Shown in pieces: positions 33,689 to 42,885 of a stretch of 64,000 nt of DNA. Both the position numbers and the translations under genes were made by a program. Position 1 is the stretch's first letter. Each line of letters opens with the position of its first letter. Below the pieces are notes generated by a model. The model was not told the origin of the DNA. It did no database searches and was given only the letters and a program-made list of their open reading frames with translations. The DNA comes from Pseudomonas putida NBRC 14164. GTDB lineage: Bacteria; Pseudomonadota; Gammaproteobacteria; Pseudomonadales; Pseudomonadaceae. Location: contig NC_021505.1 in assembly GCF_000412675.1 (NCBI RefSeq), positions 5,140,501 through 5,204,500 of the forward strand, given 5' to 3'.

Positions 33689-34507
33689 TCAGAAGCGTTC
33701 TTCGACGACCTTGAACGGGTAGGCCACAGCCTTGTACTTGCCGATCTTGCCGCGCTTGGGCAGCTTCACCACCTGGTCACGGGTGATGTCCTTGTACGGA
33801 ATCCGGCTGAGCAGATGGCTGATGATGTTCAGGCGGGCGCGGCGTTTATCGTTGGAATGGGCCATGAACCACGGCGCCCAGGCGGTATCCGACGCGGCGA
33901 ACATGTCGTCACGCGCCTGGGTGTAGTCATCCCAGCGGGTATACGACTTGAGGTCCATGGGCGAAAGCTTCCACAGCTTGCGGCCATCGTTGATGCGATC
34001 CTGCAGGCGCAGGGTCTGCTCCTCGGCGCTGACCTCGAGCCAGTACTTGATGAGGATGATCCCCGACTCGACCATGACCTTTTCGAACACAGGCACACCG
34101 GTGAGGAACTTGTCGACGAGTTCGTCGGAGCAAAAGCCCATTACCCGCTCGACGCCCGCACGGTTGTACCAGCTGCGATCGAAGATCACCACCTCGCCCG
34201 CTGCGGGCAAATGCCCCAGGTAGCGCTGCAGGTACATCTGGGTTTTTTCCCGCTCGGTCGGTGCCGGCAGCGCCACCACGCGAAACACTCGAGGGCTGAC
34301 GCGCTCGGTAATGGCCTTGATGGTGCCGCCCTTGCCGGCGCCATCGCGGCCTTCGAAGACGATGCATACCTTCAGCCCCTTGGCCACCACCCACTCCTGC
34401 AACTTCACCAGCTCCACATGCAGGTGCTTGAGCGCTTTCTCGTACGCCTTGCCGCCCAGTTTTTCTGGCTGTTCCTGGGTGGGTTTCTTCCTGGACGGCT
34501 TCGACAT
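33689..34507 (-). CDS. ppk2: Polyphosphate kinase 2
   Basis: 272 residues. Nucleoside diphosphate/polyphosphate phosphotransferase of the PPK2 family. Walker A is FEGRDGAGKGGTIKAI at about residues 52-67, the lid and Walker B region includes FDRSWYNRAGVERVMGF, and the C-terminal WFMAHSNDKRRARLN is conserved. One-domain size fits class I PPK2, which makes GTP or ATP from polyphosphate. RBS AGGAGA before ATG 34507. The short Lys-rich N-terminus is variable in the family. Confidence 0.94.
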   Translation of the reverse strand: MSKPSRKKPTQEQPEKLGGKAYEKALKHLHVELVKLQEWVVAKGLKVCIVFEGRDGAGKGGTIKAITERVSPRVFRVVALPAPTEREKTQMYLQRYLGHLPAAGEVVIFDRSWYNRAGVERVMGFCSDELVDKFLTGVPVFEKVMVESGIILIKYWLEVSAEEQTLRLQDRINDGRKLWKLSPMDLKSYTRWDDYTQARDDMFAASDTAWAPWFMAHSNDKRRARLNIISHLLSRIPYKDITRDQVVKLPKRGKIGKYKAVAYPFKVVEERF

Positions 34508-34612
34508 GACACTCTCCTGAAGGCGAATGAAGAGTCAGTATGGTCGATCCATGACGGTTTGCCGCTTCGCTTGCAGATTGGTGAAGGGCTGCCTTGCAGC
34601 CCCCACGAGGCG

Positions 34613-35233
34613 CTATTTGGCCAGCTTGTTGTAACTGGTCATCAGGTTGCGATAGTCCGGGATATGGTTGGAGAACAGCGTCCCCAACCCTTCGATGTCA
34701 TTGCGCCAGTCGCGGTGCAGCTCGCATGCCACGCCAAACCAGGTCATCAACTGCGCCCCGGCCGCCTCCATGCGCCGCCAGGCCGAATCACGGGTCAGTT
34801 CGTTGAAGGTGCCGGAGGCGTCAGTGACGACGAACACCTCAAAGCCCTCCTCCAGCGCCGACAAGGCCGGGAACGCCACGCACACCTCGGTGACCACACC
34901 AGCAATCAGCAGCTGCTTCTTGCCAGTGGCTTTTACCGCTTTGACGAAATCTTCGTTGTCCCAGGCGTTGATGTTGCCGGGGCGTGCGATGTAGGGGGCG
35001 TCAGGGAACTGCTCTTTCAGCTCCGGCACCAGCGGGCCGTTGGGGCCGGTCTCGAAGCTGGTGGTGAGGATGGTTGGCAGCTTGAAATACTTGGCCAGGT
35101 CGGACAGGGCCAGCACGTTGTTCTTGAAGCGGTCGGGGTCGATGTCCCTTACCAGCGAGAGCAGGCCGGTCTGGTGATCGACCAGCAGCACGGCGACGTT
35201 GTTCTTGTCCAGACGCTTGTATTGGAAGGCCAC
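34613..35233 (-). CDS. YcaC-type isochorismatase-family hydrolase
   Basis: 206 residues. A cysteine-hydrolase fold with the catalytic triad visible: Asp in VLLVDHQTG near residue 19, a conserved Lys in the middle, and Cys in VTEVCVAFPALSALEEGF near 118. It matches YcaC, an octameric hydrolase whose natural substrate is not known. The start is GTG at 35233 with AAGGAG seven bases upstream. It is separated from ppk2 by 105 bases. Confidence 0.9.
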   Translation of the reverse strand: MAFQYKRLDKNNVAVLLVDHQTGLLSLVRDIDPDRFKNNVLALSDLAKYFKLPTILTTSFETGPNGPLVPELKEQFPDAPYIARPGNINAWDNEDFVKAVKATGKKQLLIAGVVTEVCVAFPALSALEEGFEVFVVTDASGTFNELTRDSAWRRMEAAGAQLMTWFGVACELHRDWRNDIEGLGTLFSNHIPDYRNLMTSYNKLAK

Positions 35234-35321
35234 GGTGAACTCCTTGCTTCAGCGGGTTGGGAGTATCAGCGTAGGCAAGGATCAAGGGTGGGACAGACCG
35301 TCAGTCGGTTCGCTTGTTGCT

Positions 35322-35405
35322 GCCTGTACCGGCCTCATCGCCGGCAAGCCAGCTCCCACAAGGTACTGTGCCTTGCTTGGGCACCGCGCAAGCCCGCTTT
35401 CACAG
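35322..35405. repeat. REP element with a decayed partner
   Basis: One intact GCCGGC-class copy (ATCGCCGGCAAGCCAGCTCC, ending in CACA) followed by a degenerate half GCGCAAGCCCGCTTTCACAG. It lies between the divergent YcaC and NTF2-like genes. Confidence 0.75.
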
Positions 35406-35545
35406 AGTGCAGGCCGTATAGCATCTGCGCCCTGACATCACTTCACAAATTCCTGAACTGATTATTTGCCTCCAGCGATTTGTTCCCTCGCCAACCATCA
35501 CCAGAATCGCTTCACCATAATCACAAAAACCGTGAGGCCACTCCC

Positions 35546-35935
35546 GTGGACCAGACCCTTCAGGTGCGCCAAGCCGCCGCCAACCTCGTTGCCGCGTTCG
35601 CCAGCAACGACACCGCCCGCTATTTCGCCTGTTTCAGCGAAGACGCCACGTTCCTCTTCCACACCTTGCCGCAACCGCTGCTGTCGCGCCGTGCCTACGA
35701 AGACCTCTGGGCGCAGTGGCAGGCCGAAGGTTTTGCCGTGCTTGCCTGCGAGTCGGGCAATGCCCACGTGAGCCTGCAAGGTGACGTGGCGATCTTCATG
35801 CACGATGTGGCCACGCATATCCGCATCGCCGGCGAGGAACACCAGTTGAGCGAACGCGAGACCATCGTCTTCCGCCACCAGGGTGACCAGTGGCTGGCCT
35901 GCCATGAGCACCTGTCGGTCGTCTCGCCGGCCTGA
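35546..35935 (+). CDS. NTF2-like/SnoaL-fold protein
   Basis: 129 residues. A small cone-shaped fold: an N-terminal helix (RQAAANLVAAFASNDTARYF) followed by the ACFSEDATFLFHTLPQPL motif, then the strands HVSLQGDVAIFMHDVATHIR and a final RHQGDQWLACHEHLSV. Such proteins are hydrolases, isomerases or ligand-binding proteins. Start GTG 35546 with GAGG upstream; the frame above it is not conserved. It lies 93 bases before an NCS1 permease gene, with which it probably shares a transcript. Confidence 0.8.
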   Translation: MDQTLQVRQAAANLVAAFASNDTARYFACFSEDATFLFHTLPQPLLSRRAYEDLWAQWQAEGFAVLACESGNAHVSLQGDVAIFMHDVATHIRIAGEEHQLSERETIVFRHQGDQWLACHEHLSVVSPA

Positions 35936-36028
35936 TCACCTTTTTACGCGGCCCTGCCGCCCTGCCATCGCACCCACAAGAAGGCCCGCGCACGCGCAGG
36001 CCCACAACAACCGCGCTGGAGCATCACC

Positions 36029-37528
36029 ATGAGCCACTCGACCGGTATCGAGACCAACGGTGTCGAACAGATCCCCGACGATCAACGCGACGCCTCCCCG
36101 CTGGACCTGTTCCGCCTGATTTTCGGCGGCGCCAATACCTTCGCCACCGCCGTGCTGGGCAGCTTCCCCGTGCTGTTCGGGCTGTCGTTCCAGGCGGGTG
36201 TGTGGGCCATTCTGCTCGGCGTTGGCGTGGGCGCGCTGATTCTTGCGCCAATGGGGTTGTTTGGTGCGCTTAACGGCACCAACAACGCCGTGTCGTCGGG
36301 CGCACACTTTGGCGTGCACGGGCGTATCGTCGGCTCGTTCCTGTCGCTGCTCACGGCGGTGGCGTTCTTCTCGCTGTCGGTGTGGAGCTCGGGCGATGCC
36401 CTGGTCGGCGGCGCCAAGCGCCTGGCCGGCCTGCCGGAAACCGACCTCACCCTGGGCCTGGCCTACGGCCTGTTCGCGGTGCTGGTACTGGTGGTGTGCA
36501 TCTTCGGCTTTCGCTTCATGCTGTGGGTCAACAAGATTGCCGTGTGGGCTTCAAGCCTGCTGTTCCTGCTGGGCATCGTTGCCTTTGCCGGGCCGTTCGA
36601 CGCCAGCTACGCAGGTAGCGTCAACCACGGCCAGGCGGGCTTCTGGGCGGCGTTCGTCGGCGCAGCGATCCTGGCCATGAGCAACCCGGTGTCGTTCGGC
36701 GCCTTCCTGGGCGACTGGTCGCGCTATATCCCGCGAGCAACACCCAAGACGCGCATCATGCTGGCGGTGATTGCCGCCCAGGGCGCAACGCTGATTCCGT
36801 TCCTGTTCGGCCTTTGCACCGCCACCTTGGTCGCGACCCAGGCACCGGACTACATCGCCGCCAACAACTATGTGGGTGGCCTGCTGGCGGTGGCGCCAAG
36901 CTGGTTCTTCCTGCCGGTGTGCCTGATTGCGGTGATCGGCGGCATGTCCACCGGCACCACTGCGCTGTATGGCACCGGCCTGGACATGTCCAGCGTGTTC
37001 CCGCGCCTGCTCAGCCGCGCCGGCGCCACGCTGCTGATCGGCGTGCTGGCGATCGGCTTCATTTTCATCGGCCGTTTCACCTTCAACCTGGTGCAGAGCG
37101 TGTCGACCTTTGCGGTACTCATCATCACCTGCACCAGCCCGTGGATGGTGATCATGATCCTCGGCCTGATCACTCGCCGCGGCTTCTACCACGCCGATGA
37201 CCTGCAGGTATTCACCCGCGGCCAGCGTGGCGGCCATTACTGGTTCCTGCATGGCTGGAACTGGCGCGGCATGGGGGCGTGGCTCCCCAGCGCGGCGGTC
37301 GGCCTGTGCTTCGTCAACCTGCCGGGGCAATTCGTCGGCCCGCTGGGCGACCTGGCTGGCGGCATCGACCTGAGCCTGCCGGTCACCCTGGGGCTGGCTG
37401 GCGTGATGTACCTGCTGCTGCTCAACCTGTTCCCTGAACCTGCTGGCGTGTATGGCCCCCGGGGCCCGCGTTGGGTGCGTTGCAAAAGCACCGCGCACAC
37501 GCCTGTGACCACTGCCGAAATGGCCTGA
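36029..37528 (+). CDS. NCS1-family nucleobase/cation symporter
   Basis: 499 residues with 12 membrane helices. Family signs are the N-terminal FGGANTFATAVLGSFPVLFG, GTNNAVSSGAHFGVHGRIVG near residue 85, the SFGAFLGDWSRYIPRATPKT loop near 225, and the short polar C-terminus. NCS1 proteins import purines, cytosine, hydantoins or vitamins such as thiamine precursors; sequence alone does not decide. aldH follows after 13 bases, so a nitrogen compound broken down through an aldehyde is a reasonable guess. Confidence 0.85.
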   Translation: MSHSTGIETNGVEQIPDDQRDASPLDLFRLIFGGANTFATAVLGSFPVLFGLSFQAGVWAILLGVGVGALILAPMGLFGALNGTNNAVSSGAHFGVHGRIVGSFLSLLTAVAFFSLSVWSSGDALVGGAKRLAGLPETDLTLGLAYGLFAVLVLVVCIFGFRFMLWVNKIAVWASSLLFLLGIVAFAGPFDASYAGSVNHGQAGFWAAFVGAAILAMSNPVSFGAFLGDWSRYIPRATPKTRIMLAVIAAQGATLIPFLFGLCTATLVATQAPDYIAANNYVGGLLAVAPSWFFLPVCLIAVIGGMSTGTTALYGTGLDMSSVFPRLLSRAGATLLIGVLAIGFIFIGRFTFNLVQSVSTFAVLIITCTSPWMVIMILGLITRRGFYHADDLQVFTRGQRGGHYWFLHGWNWRGMGAWLPSAAVGLCFVNLPGQFVGPLGDLAGGIDLSLPVTLGLAGVMYLLLLNLFPEPAGVYGPRGPRWVRCKSTAHTPVTTAEMA

Positions 37529-37541
37529 CTGGAAACCGACC

Positions 37542-38972
37542 ATGACCAATTCCCACTACATCGCCGGCCGCTGGGTCGAAGGCCAAGGCAGCGACTGCAT
37601 CAGCGTCAACGACCCTGCGCTGGGGCAACCGTTCGCCGAGTTCATGGCTGCCAGCGTGGCCCAGGTCGACCAGGCCGTAACCGCTGCCCGCAGCGCTCTG
37701 CCCGCCTGGAAAACCACCAGCGCCAGCGAACGCGCGGCCTACCTGCGCGGCTTTGCCGAACAGCTCGGGCACCGCCGCGAAGCGTTGATCACCTTGCAAA
37801 TGCGCAACAACGGCAAGCCGCGCCACGAAGCCGAGATCGACCTGGACGACGCCATCGCCACCTTCGGCTACTACGCCGAGCTGGCCGAGCAACTGCCTGC
37901 CAAGAATCGCGACGTGCCACTGGCCGCCCCTGGCTTCACCGCGCGCACTCGCCTTGAGCCGGTGGGTGTGGTCGGCCTGATCGTGCCGTGGAACTTCCCG
38001 CTGGTGACCAGCGCCTGGAAGCTAGCCCCGGCGCTGGCTGCCGGCTGCACCGTGGTGCTCAAGCCATCGGAAGTCACCCCGCTGATCGAACAGGCCTACG
38101 GCCAGATCGCCGACGCCCTGGGCCTGCCGGCCGGGGTGCTGAACATCGTCAACGGCAAGGCCGAGACCGGCGCCGCACTGAGCAACCACAACGGCCTGGA
38201 CAAACTGTCGTTCACCGGCAGCAACAGCGTCGGCAGCCAGGTAATGCGCAGCGCGTCGGCACAGTGCCGGCCGGTGACGCTGGAGCTGGGCGGCAAGTCG
38301 GCCATCGTGGTGTTTGACGATTGCGATGTCGATCAGGCGGTCGAGTGGATTGTCGCCGGTATCAGCTGGAACGCGGGGCAGATGTGTTCGGCCACCTCGC
38401 GGTTGCTGGTGCAGGACGGTATTGCCGATGCGCTGCTGCCACGCTTGCAGGCGGCACTGGAAAACCTGCGGGTTGGCAACACGCTGACCGAAGAGGTCGA
38501 CATGGGCCCGCTGACCAGCCAGGCCCAGTGGCTGAAGGTGGCCGGCTACTTTGCCACGGCGCGGGAAGAAGGCTTGCAGTGCCTGGCCGGTGGCAAGGCG
38601 TTGGACCGCGACGGCTGGTTCGTCAGCCCTACGCTGTATACCGATGTGCCGAAACACAGCCGCCTGTGGACCGAGGAAATCTTTGGCCCGGTGCTGTGCG
38701 CACGCCGGTTTGCCAGTGAAGAGCAGGCGATTGCCGAGGCCAATGACAGCCGCTTCGGGCTGGTGGCGACCGTGTGCTCTGCCGATTTGCAACGCGCCGA
38801 GCGTGTGGCCGATGCGCTGGAGGTTGGCCATGTGTGGATCAACTCGGTGCAGGCGGTGTTCGTCGAAACCTCGTGGGGCGGTACCAAGGGTAGCGGGATC
38901 GGCCGCGAGCTGGGGCCTTGGGGCTTGTCCGCCTACCAATCGGTCAAGCATGTGACCCGGTGTTTGGGCTGA
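37542..38972 (+). CDS. NAD(P)-dependent aldehyde dehydrogenase (betaine/aminoaldehyde group)
   Basis: 476 residues. The full ALDH superfamily set is present: the nucleotide site PWNFPLVTSAWKLAPALAAG at about residues 148-167, FTGSNSVGSQVM near 225, the Glu region VTLELGGKSA near 246, and the catalytic Cys in NAGQMCSATSR near 282. The C-terminal ANDSRFGLVATVCS is intact. It is closest in look to betaine-aldehyde or gamma-aminobutyraldehyde dehydrogenases. It is the last gene of the NTF2-NCS1-ALDH run and is closed by a hairpin. Confidence 0.88.
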   Translation: MTNSHYIAGRWVEGQGSDCISVNDPALGQPFAEFMAASVAQVDQAVTAARSALPAWKTTSASERAAYLRGFAEQLGHRREALITLQMRNNGKPRHEAEIDLDDAIATFGYYAELAEQLPAKNRDVPLAAPGFTARTRLEPVGVVGLIVPWNFPLVTSAWKLAPALAAGCTVVLKPSEVTPLIEQAYGQIADALGLPAGVLNIVNGKAETGAALSNHNGLDKLSFTGSNSVGSQVMRSASAQCRPVTLELGGKSAIVVFDDCDVDQAVEWIVAGISWNAGQMCSATSRLLVQDGIADALLPRLQAALENLRVGNTLTEEVDMGPLTSQAQWLKVAGYFATAREEGLQCLAGGKALDRDGWFVSPTLYTDVPKHSRLWTEEIFGPVLCARRFASEEQAIAEANDSRFGLVATVCSADLQRAERVADALEVGHVWINSVQAVFVETSWGGTKGSGIGRELGPWGLSAYQSVKHVTRCLG

Positions 38973-38980
38973 ATTATCAG

Positions 38981-39079
38981 GGGCCGCTTTGCGGCCCTTT
39001 CGCAGGCAAGCCAGCTCCCACCAGTACGGCGCTGTCGTTGAAAGTTGCGCTGTACCCGCGAAGAGGCCGGCACAGGTAG
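38981..39079. repeat. Terminator-like hairpin joined to a degraded REP pair
   Basis: GGGCCGC-ttt-GCGGCCC-TTT (38981-39000) is a short hairpin nine bases after the ALDH stop. It is followed by a REP half TTCGCAGGCAAGCCAGCTCC and a second half ACCCGCGAAGAGGCCGGCAC that no longer pair well. Confidence 0.75.
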
Positions 39080-39170
39080 AACAAAACTCCGCCCCGCGTG
39101 ACTTTCCCCGCCCGCTGCAAAGTCCCACCTCCTGGTACCCCAACAATCACAACACCAGGCCGGACCACCC

Positions 39171-40388
39171 ATGCACCCTCAACGTACCGCCTTGCACAAC
39201 GAATTGCACGCCCGCCCGTCGCTTTACTTCGACGGCCCTGCGCATGTCTTCCACCTGGCCTTGCTCGGCGGTGATGCTGCCTGTGCAGCGCTGCTGCAAC
39301 GCTGCTGCCCGGAGGCCCTGGACACCGCTGCCGCCCAAGGCATTACCCGCCTGGATGGCCACCCGTTCAAGTGGGAACGGCACACCGAGTTCTTCACCCT
39401 GACACTGGTGGTGCCGTGCGCTGCCACCGACACCGAATGGCGGCCCCTGCCTCCCGTGCTGGCCGAAGCCATCGCCCCACAGGCGGCGCAGGTGATCAAC
39501 GCCGTGCAGGTGCTGGTGCGTGACGAACAGGGGCTTGAGCTGCCTCGCTACGGTTTCAAAGACCCGTGCGGCTCGTGCGTTGGCGGGGGCGATGCGGTGG
39601 TGTGGAGCGATTTCCGCCTGACCGAAGATGGCACCAACCGTTTCCTGTTCATCAACCGCCGCCTCAATGCCTACCGCCAGGGCCGAATGATCCGCCGTCT
39701 TCTGGAAATCGAGACGTACCGTATGATGGCCTCGCTGACCCTGGCCACGGCCAAGGCCCTGAGCCAAGAACTGGACACTTTCGACAAGACGTTGGTCAGC
39801 CTCTCGGAGCGCAGTGCCGGGGGGGACGGCCATGACTCCAAAGGGCTGCTGGACGCCATTGCCCACTTGTCACGCCAGGTGGTCAGCCACACGGTAAAAA
39901 CCCGCCACCGCTTCGGCGCCACCCAGGCCTATGCGCAACTGGTGTTCGAACGCCTGGGCGAGCTGCGGGAAAGCCATGTAGGCGACTGCCAGCGCCTGGG
40001 GGTGTTCATCGAGCGGCGGTTCAAGCCGACTGTGCGCTATTGCGCGGCGACCGAGCAGCGGCTGGAGCAATTGGCGAAGAACGTGGCAAACCTGGGCGAC
40101 CTGTTGCAGGCGCGTGTTCAGGTAGAAATGGAAGAACAGAACGCCGAGATCCTGAGCAGCCTCAATGCCCGGGCCGACGCCCAGGTGAAAATTCAGCGGG
40201 CGGTGGAGGGGCTGTCGATCATTGCCATCACCTACTACCTGCTGAATTTGTTCAAGCTGCTTTATGGCGGGCTTAATGTGCTGGGGTTGGGGCTGACGGC
40301 GCGGGATGGGTTGCTGGCCATGGCGCCGCCGGTGCTGCTGGTATTATTGGTGATTCTGCTGAGGATCAAGCAGGCCAAGCAGCATTGA
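39171..40388 (+). CDS. DUF3422 membrane-anchored protein
   Basis: 405 residues. It opens with the family hallmark RTALHNELHARPSLYFDGPA and contains the block NAYRQGRMIRRLLEIETYRM near residue 165. A helical, coiled-coil-prone middle follows, then two C-terminal hydrophobic helices (LSIIAITYYLLNLFKLLYGG and LLAMAPPVLLVLLVILL). It is probably an inner membrane protein with a large cytoplasmic part. A CGSC pair (DPCGSCVGGGD near 132) could bind metal or form a disulfide. The function of this family is not known. Confidence 0.88.
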   Translation: MHPQRTALHNELHARPSLYFDGPAHVFHLALLGGDAACAALLQRCCPEALDTAAAQGITRLDGHPFKWERHTEFFTLTLVVPCAATDTEWRPLPPVLAEAIAPQAAQVINAVQVLVRDEQGLELPRYGFKDPCGSCVGGGDAVVWSDFRLTEDGTNRFLFINRRLNAYRQGRMIRRLLEIETYRMMASLTLATAKALSQELDTFDKTLVSLSERSAGGDGHDSKGLLDAIAHLSRQVVSHTVKTRHRFGATQAYAQLVFERLGELRESHVGDCQRLGVFIERRFKPTVRYCAATEQRLEQLAKNVANLGDLLQARVQVEMEEQNAEILSSLNARADAQVKIQRAVEGLSIIAITYYLLNLFKLLYGGLNVLGLGLTARDGLLAMAPPVLLVLLVILLRIKQAKQH

Positions 40389-40392
40389 ATTC

Positions 40393-40413
40393 GGGGGGCG
40401 CTATGCGCCCCCC
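40393..40413. terminator. Hairpin between convergent DUF3422 and mscS genes
   Basis: GGGGGGCGC-tat-GCGCCCCCC, perfect 9-base arms, located in the 29 bases between the two stop codons. It can serve both strands, although T tracts are missing. Confidence 0.75.
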
Positions 40414-40417
40414 CGCT

Positions 40418-42829
40418 TTACACCGACTCGTCAGCGGGGCGCGTACCCTCTTGCACCAACACCATGCTCTGCGGCGAAGACAGCGGAATGCCTTCATCAC
40501 GCAGGCGACCAAGAATGGTGAACAGCAGGTCGCTACGGGTGCCTGACACCTGCCGCGGCCCCGCCACGTAACCACTGACGCCAATCACCATGCCACTGGC
40601 CGTCAGGTCCTTGAACGACACCGAAGTGGCGGGCGCATCCAGAATCGCCTCATGCTCGTGGTACGCCGCCAGCAGCAACTCGCGTACCCGGTTGGCATCG
40701 GTCTCCAGTGGCAGGGTCAGGGTAATACCGACCACGCCCAGCGCATTGCCCATGGTCACGTTGCGCACGTTCTGCGAAATGAACTGCGAATTGGGCACGA
40801 TCACCGTCGAGCGGTCGGACATCTGGATTTCGGTGGCACGCACATTGATGCGGCGGATATCACCCTCGACGCCCGCCAGGCTGACCCAGTCGCCCACCTT
40901 GACGGGGCGCTCGGTGAGCAGGATCAGGCCGGAGATGAAGTTCTGCACGATCTGCTGCAGACCAAAACCGATACCTACCGACAGGGCACTGACTACCCAG
41001 GTGAGGCTGGTGAGGTTGATGCGCAGGGTCGACATGACCAGCATGGCCAGGAACAGGAAGCCCAGGTAACCGACCAGGGTCACCAGCGAGGCGCGCATGC
41101 CGGCGTCCATGTCGGTTTCCGGCAGCAGGCGTTCACTCAGCCAGCGCTTGACTACGCGAATGGCGAACAGGCCACCGAAGAAAATCGCCAGGGCCAGCAG
41201 GATGTCCTGCGGCACGATGTTGAGGTTGCCAAGCAGCTTGCCGCCGGTGCCGTCCCAGTCACCCAGGCTCATCAGCAGCTCGCTGGGGCTGGTGCCCGAC
41301 GGCATCAGCGCCAGCAACAGTGCCAGGAACAGCACGATGGTACGGCCGATGCCGGCCAGGATGGTGCTGGCCTGCGCCTGGTGGCGAGGCGCCAGGCCCA
41401 AGGTTGAGGCCAGCGCCAAACCACCTGGCTGACGTGGCGACAGCAAGGTTTCGCACAGGTCACCGAAGAAGGTGGTCAGCAAGTACGCACAGGTGACCAC
41501 CAGGCTGACCCACAGCAATTTGGCGGTGAGGAAATAGGCGAGCGTCAGGTAGCCGGTAAGCAGTGCCAGCAAGATCAGCGTCAGCCAGACGACCATCACG
41601 AACGGGATCAGCCCGACCAGACCGGTGGGGCGCTCCAGGTCATGCTTGCGCAGGGTTCGGCGATAACGCAGCAGCGCGCCGGCAAAGATGAACGCCACGA
41701 CCAGCGCGGTGAGGCCATTGACCGCCACGGTCAACGCCAGGCTGGCGCCGATGACGCTGTTGATGCGCTCCATGGTCATCATCACCATCAGCGCCAAGGC
41801 CAGTACCTTGGGGAACCAACCGAGCGCACTGGCCACTTCGTCATGCATCGGCGGCAGGCGCCAGGACGGGCGCTGCAGCATCAGCATGGCGCGGCCCAGG
41901 CCGGTGATGAAGGCGCTGAACACCACCAGGGTGAGAATGTGGTTGACCAGGCTGGCGATATCCGAGCCCAGCTCGGCGCTGCTCTCCAGCCCCCAGCGCA
42001 GCAGCGATACAGAGCCGGCAATGGTACCCAGGGTTGCCAGGCTGACGCCCAGGGCCAAGGCGCTGCGGCGCAAGCGGCCCTCGGGCAACCAGCCGACCAT
42101 GGCCCTGGCCAGCAGGCGCTCGAGCACGCGCCGCACCAAGGTCCAGACCAGAATCGCCGCCACCAGGCTGGTAATGAACAGCCAGCGGTTTTCGGCGCTG
42201 AAGGCACTACCGATGGCGTCGGCCGCCTCGCCGCGCAGGTCACGCAGACGCGCCACGTCGTCCTGGGTGGGGCGGATGATGCTCTGCCAGAACGCCGGGG
42301 TCAGTGGCGAGGCCGCACGGCTGGTGATTTGCGAGTTGAACTGGCTACGGCGCAGGTTGACGATTTGCGTGGAAAGGTCGCGGGCCGACTGATTCAGCTT
42401 GGTGGCCTGGTCCTGCTGGGCTACCAGCGCTTTTTTCTCGGCCTCCAGCGCTTTGCGCTGCTGGGTCAGGGTGGCGGCTTCGTCCGGCTGCACCGGGCCG
42501 ATGACCTTGAGCTTGTCCTCGAGCTTTTCTATGTCGGCGGTGCGCTGTGCACTCAGTGCATCCGCCTGGCGCTGAACCTGCATCGCCGCAAGGCGCAACT
42601 GGGACAGCAAGTCGTCGTTGGCCTCACTGGTGACGCCCTGGCGGATCAGGTCCAGCCGGTCGCTCAGCTGTTCGATGCTGGCGTTTTCATCCAGCGCTGG
42701 CGCTTCGGCAGCCGCAAGATTGGACAATGGCGTGGCCGGGGCCGACCAGGCCGGGCTGGCAATAACCAGCATCAGGGCCAGCAGGGCCATCAGGCCTGGG
42801 CAATAACGGGCAAGGCTCACACGCCTCAT
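40418..42829 (-). CDS. Large MscS-family mechanosensitive channel (DUF3772)
   Basis: 803 residues. Signal peptide (cleavage after SPAWSA, about residue 30). A periplasmic DUF3772 domain with coiled-coil parts (EKLEDKLKVIG, QRKALEAEKKALVAQQDQAT) spans about 40-190. Then come about ten membrane helices and the MscS core at about 560-790: SVGIGFGLQQIVQNFISGLI is the pore helix, and VGDWVSLAGVEGDIRRINVR is the beta domain. It probably relieves turgor under hypo-osmotic shock, in the style of YbiO or MscK. It stands alone between Ada and a convergent gene. Confidence 0.9.
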   Translation of the reverse strand: MRRVSLARYCPGLMALLALMLVIASPAWSAPATPLSNLAAAEAPALDENASIEQLSDRLDLIRQGVTSEANDDLLSQLRLAAMQVQRQADALSAQRTADIEKLEDKLKVIGPVQPDEAATLTQQRKALEAEKKALVAQQDQATKLNQSARDLSTQIVNLRRSQFNSQITSRAASPLTPAFWQSIIRPTQDDVARLRDLRGEAADAIGSAFSAENRWLFITSLVAAILVWTLVRRVLERLLARAMVGWLPEGRLRRSALALGVSLATLGTIAGSVSLLRWGLESSAELGSDIASLVNHILTLVVFSAFITGLGRAMLMLQRPSWRLPPMHDEVASALGWFPKVLALALMVMMTMERINSVIGASLALTVAVNGLTALVVAFIFAGALLRYRRTLRKHDLERPTGLVGLIPFVMVVWLTLILLALLTGYLTLAYFLTAKLLWVSLVVTCAYLLTTFFGDLCETLLSPRQPGGLALASTLGLAPRHQAQASTILAGIGRTIVLFLALLLALMPSGTSPSELLMSLGDWDGTGGKLLGNLNIVPQDILLALAIFFGGLFAIRVVKRWLSERLLPETDMDAGMRASLVTLVGYLGFLFLAMLVMSTLRINLTSLTWVVSALSVGIGFGLQQIVQNFISGLILLTERPVKVGDWVSLAGVEGDIRRINVRATEIQMSDRSTVIVPNSQFISQNVRNVTMGNALGVVGITLTLPLETDANRVRELLLAAYHEHEAILDAPATSVSFKDLTASGMVIGVSGYVAGPRQVSGTRSDLLFTILGRLRDEGIPLSSPQSMVLVQEGTRPADESV

Positions 42830-42885
42830 CGAAGTTTCCTCTTTACAACTCGATTTGGCGGGGGATTCTACGCGGCTTCAGGCAA

